Of a DNA stretch of 7,644 nt, positions 5,877-7,644 are shown one piece after another. The position numbers and the translations under genes are program-made. The notes under the pieces were generated by a model. That model ran no database searches and had not been told where the DNA came from. It was given only the letters and a program-made list of their open reading frames with translations. Numbering within the stretch: the stretch's first letter is position 1; each line of letters opens with the position of its first letter. The stretch comes from an uncultured Oscillospiraceae bacterium (GTDB taxonomy: Bacteria > Bacillota > Clostridia > Oscillospirales > Ruminococcaceae). The stretch covers positions 1 through 7,644 of the forward strand of contig CAKRVU010000057.1 of the NCBI GenBank assembly GCA_934408835.1, written 5' to 3'.

Positions 5877-6172
5877 TGAAAGCGGTTGCACAGGATATCG
5901 TCCTTCGTCCAATCATTACAGAGCGTTCTATGGATGGTATGCAGGTGAAAAAATACACCTTTGAGGTTGCCAAATCCGCCAACAAGATTGAGATCAAAAA
6001 GGCAGTAGAAGAGTTGTTTGGCGTGAAGGTGGAAAAGATCAACACGATGAACTGTAAAGGACGTTACGTCCGTCAGGGAAGGCATGGCGGCTATCGCCCT
6101 GACTGGAAAAAGGCCATTGTCACTTTGACAGAGGATTCCAAGACCATCGAGTTCTTTGACAATATGTACTGA
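5876..6172 (+). CDS. rplW: 50S ribosomal protein L23
   Basis: L23 sits at the exit of the peptide tunnel and is the docking site for trigger factor and SRP. The 98-aa product has the family pattern: [13 protein letters not shown] at 7-19, [26 protein letters not shown] across about 27-52, and the Gly/Arg-rich loop [19 protein letters not shown] across about 62-80. The conserved acidic residue region expected for chaperone docking is present in the N-terminal half (inference from family). The start ATG at 5876 shares its A with the rplD stop and uses GAGGAGGTG at 5859-5867 inside rplD. The 88-nt gap to rplB is wider than other gaps in the operon and holds a hairpin. Confidence 0.97.
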   Translation: MKAVAQDIVLRPIITERSMDGMQVKKYTFEVAKSANKIEIKKAVEELFGVKVEKINTMNCKGRYVRQGRHGGYRPDWKKAIVTLTEDSKTIEFFDNMY

Positions 6173-6204
6173 TCCTGATGTGACAGTGCCTTTCGGTAAT
6201 GTAT

Positions 6205-6230
6205 GGCGTTTACCTTTATCAAATAACGCC
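6205..6230 (+). other. Hairpin in the rplW-rplB gap
   Basis: GGCGTT (6205-6210) and AACGCC (6225-6230) form a 6-bp stem around a 14-nt loop. No T-run follows, so it is not an intrinsic terminator. The stretch GTTTACCTTTATC here resembles GTTGACCCTTATG of the first rpsJ-rplC repeat (10 of 13 positions), and both gaps continue with A-rich sequence into the ribosome binding site. It may be an mRNA processing or stability element; the function is unknown. Confidence 0.45.
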
Positions 6231-6260
6231 GCGAAACCAAGAAAAAAGGAGTAGAGAAAA

Positions 6261-7094
6261 GTGGCAATAAAATCATATCAACCGACCACTCCATCCAGAC
6301 GGCAGATGACCGTCGTTGATTATTCAGGGCTCTCCAAGGTCAAGCCTGAAAAAAGCTTGCTGGAGCCGCTGAAAAAACATTCCGGACGCAACAATTTGGG
6401 CAGAATTACCGTTCGTCACCGTGGCGGCGGCAATCGCAACAAATATCGTGTGATTGATTTTAAGCGGAATAAATTGGATATGGACGCAAAGGTATTGACC
6501 CTTGAATACGATCCGAACCGTTCGGCACATATTGCGCTTGTGCAGTATGAAGACGGAGAAAAGCGTTATATTGTAGCGCCGGTGGGTCTGAAGGTTGGCG
6601 ATACTGTCCGCAGCGGCGCCGATGCCGATATCAAACCGGGCAACGCTCTACCGATGAACAACATCCCGGTTGGTACCTTTATTTATAATATTGAGATGTA
6701 TCCCGGAAAGGGCGCGCAGCTTGTTCGTGCGGCCGGAAACACCGCTCAGCTGATGGCCAAAGAGGGCAATTACGCTCTGGTGCGTCTTCCTTCCGGCGAG
6801 CTTCGGAAGCTTCCTGTTATCTGCTTTGCAACGGTGGGACAGGTTTCCAATATTGATCATGAAAACGTAAAAGTCGGCAAGGCCGGAAAGACCCGTCATA
6901 AAGGAATTCGGCCAACTGTTCGCGGTTCTGTTATGAACCCGAATGACCATCCTCACGGCGGTGGTGAAGGAAAATCTCCTATCGGTCGTCCCGGTCCGGT
7001 TACCCCCTGGGGCAAGCCGACACTTGGCTATAAGACGCGCAAAAAGCACAATCGTTCTGACAAATTTATCGTCAAACGCAGAAACGCCAAGTAG
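6261..7094 (+). CDS. rplB: 50S ribosomal protein L2
   Basis: L2 is a primary 23S rRNA-binding protein needed for subunit association and peptidyl transferase activity. The 277-aa product is full length and highly typical: N-terminus [35 protein letters not shown] at 42-59, and the C-terminal motif [13 protein letters not shown] at 225-237. His230 in that motif corresponds to the essential histidine of the family. The tail [19 protein letters not shown] is also standard. The start is GTG at 6261 with AAGGAG at 6246-6251 and a 9-nt spacer. The next in-frame ATG would remove the conserved N-terminus, so GTG is right. It is followed after 23 nt by rpsS. Confidence 0.98.
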   Translation: MAIKSYQPTTPSRRQMTVVDYSGLSKVKPEKSLLEPLKKHSGRNNLGRITVRHRGGGNRNKYRVIDFKRNKLDMDAKVLTLEYDPNRSAHIALVQYEDGEKRYIVAPVGLKVGDTVRSGADADIKPGNALPMNNIPVGTFIYNIEMYPGKGAQLVRAAGNTAQLMAKEGNYALVRLPSGELRKLPVICFATVGQVSNIDHENVKVGKAGKTRHKGIRPTVRGSVMNPNDHPHGGGEGKSPIGRPGPVTPWGKPTLGYKTRKKHNRSDKFIVKRRNAK

Positions 7095-7117
7095 TTTTGA
7101 AAGGAGGCAGATAGCTT

Positions 7118-7396
7118 ATGGGAAGAAGTGTCAAAAAGGGCCCGTACGTACAACCGGTCCTTCTAAAACGAGTACAGGAAATGAATGCTTCCGGGGAGAA
7201 ACGAGTGCTGAAAACGTGGTCGCGTTCCTCCACAATTTTTCCCGATTTTGTCGGACACACATTTGCTGTTCATGACGGACGCAAGCATGTTCCGGTATAT
7301 GTTACAGAGGATATGGTAGGACATAAGCTGGGCGAATTCGCCCCGACGCGCACCTATCGCGGTCACGCCGGCTCAAAGACGACGAAAGGAAAGTAA
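7118..7396 (+). CDS. rpsS: 30S ribosomal protein S19
   Basis: S19 sits in the 30S head with S13 and contacts the A-site finger of the large subunit. The 92-aa product is full length and canonical: [19 protein letters not shown] at the start, [19 protein letters not shown] at about 32-50, and the C-terminal block [18 protein letters not shown]. The ATG at 7118 has AAAGGAGG at 7100-7107 with a 10-nt spacer. It lies between rplB and rplV in standard S10 operon order, with gaps of 23 and 21 nt. Confidence 0.98.
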   Translation: MGRSVKKGPYVQPVLLKRVQEMNASGEKRVLKTWSRSSTIFPDFVGHTFAVHDGRKHVPVYVTEDMVGHKLGEFAPTRTYRGHAGSKTTKGK

Positions 7397-7417
7397 GCCG
7401 AAAGGAGGATTTTTGAA

Positions 7418-7644
7418 ATGGAAGCAACGGCAAAACTGAAGTATATCCGTATTGCCCCCCGAAAGGTGAAGATTGTGCTCGATTTGATTCGGGGAAAGGA
7501 TACAGCCGAAGCAATGGCAATTTTAAAGCATACTCCGAAGGCTGCCTGCGAGGATTTGCAGAAGCTTTTAAAGTCGGCAGTTGCTAATGCGGAGAACAAT
7601 TTTGGCATGGATCCGGATCGCCTTTATGTAGCGCAGTGCTACGC
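7418..7644 (+). CDS. rplV: 50S ribosomal protein L22, N-terminal 75 residues (runs off the window)
   Basis: The ATG at 7418 opens a frame with no stop before the right edge. It reads [20 protein letters not shown] near the start, then [20 protein letters not shown], then [26 protein letters not shown] at the edge. The IAPRKVxxVxDLIRG block and the AVANAENN helix identify L22, which binds 23S rRNA and whose beta-hairpin lines the exit tunnel. That hairpin, site of macrolide-resistance changes in other species, lies beyond the window. The ribosome binding site AAAGGAGG is at 7401-7408 with a 9-nt spacer. Family length is about 110 aa, so roughly a third is missing. Confidence 0.96.
   Translation, partial: MEATAKLKYIRIAPRKVKIVLDLIRGKDTAEAMAILKHTPKAACEDLQKLLKSAVANAENNFGMDPDRLYVAQCY

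Overview
The window reads as a chromosomal core segment of a Gram-positive, low-to-medium GC Firmicute. Clostridia, probably the Oscillospirales/Ruminococcaceae branch, is the best guess. This rests on strong AGGAGG-type ribosome binding sites, SigA-like promoters, Clostridia-type sequences of L3, S10 and prolyl-tRNA synthetase, a CmpB-family membrane protein, and genes ordered as in the conserved S10 ribosomal operon. The taxonomic call is inference; the gene identities are firm.

Layout. Positions 1-880 hold the last codons of an ABC transporter ATPase and, overlapping it by 19 bp, its ABC-2-type permease. Positions 942-2785 form a self-contained proS unit: extended -10 promoter, short leader, full-length prolyl-tRNA synthetase with editing domain, and a strong intrinsic terminator. 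Positions 2844-3788 hold a convergent minus-strand unit: terminator, a CmpB-family membrane protein with a basic helical tail, and its promoter. From 3840 to the right edge runs the S10 operon: promoter, a leader of about 308 nt with a perfect 12-bp intrinsic terminator (attenuator), then rpsJ, rplC, rplD, rplW, rplB, rpsS and the first 75 codons of rplV.

How the parts work together. The ribosomal genes are co-directional and tightly packed (a 1-bp overlap or gaps of 17-23 nt), except for two wider gaps. One is 106 nt (rpsJ-rplC) and the other 88 nt (rplW-rplB), and both contain hairpins. The rpsJ-rplC gap carries two tandem 34-38 nt repeats, each a hairpin whose stem differs between copies but stays paired. 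Together with the attenuated leader this suggests RNA-level control of the operon. E. coli uses L4-dependent attenuation of its S10 operon; whether L4 acts on this different leader cannot be told from sequence.

No mobile element, CRISPR array, tRNA or rRNA was seen. The coding content is ordinary. The parts worth a second look are the non-coding RNA structures of the S10 operon.
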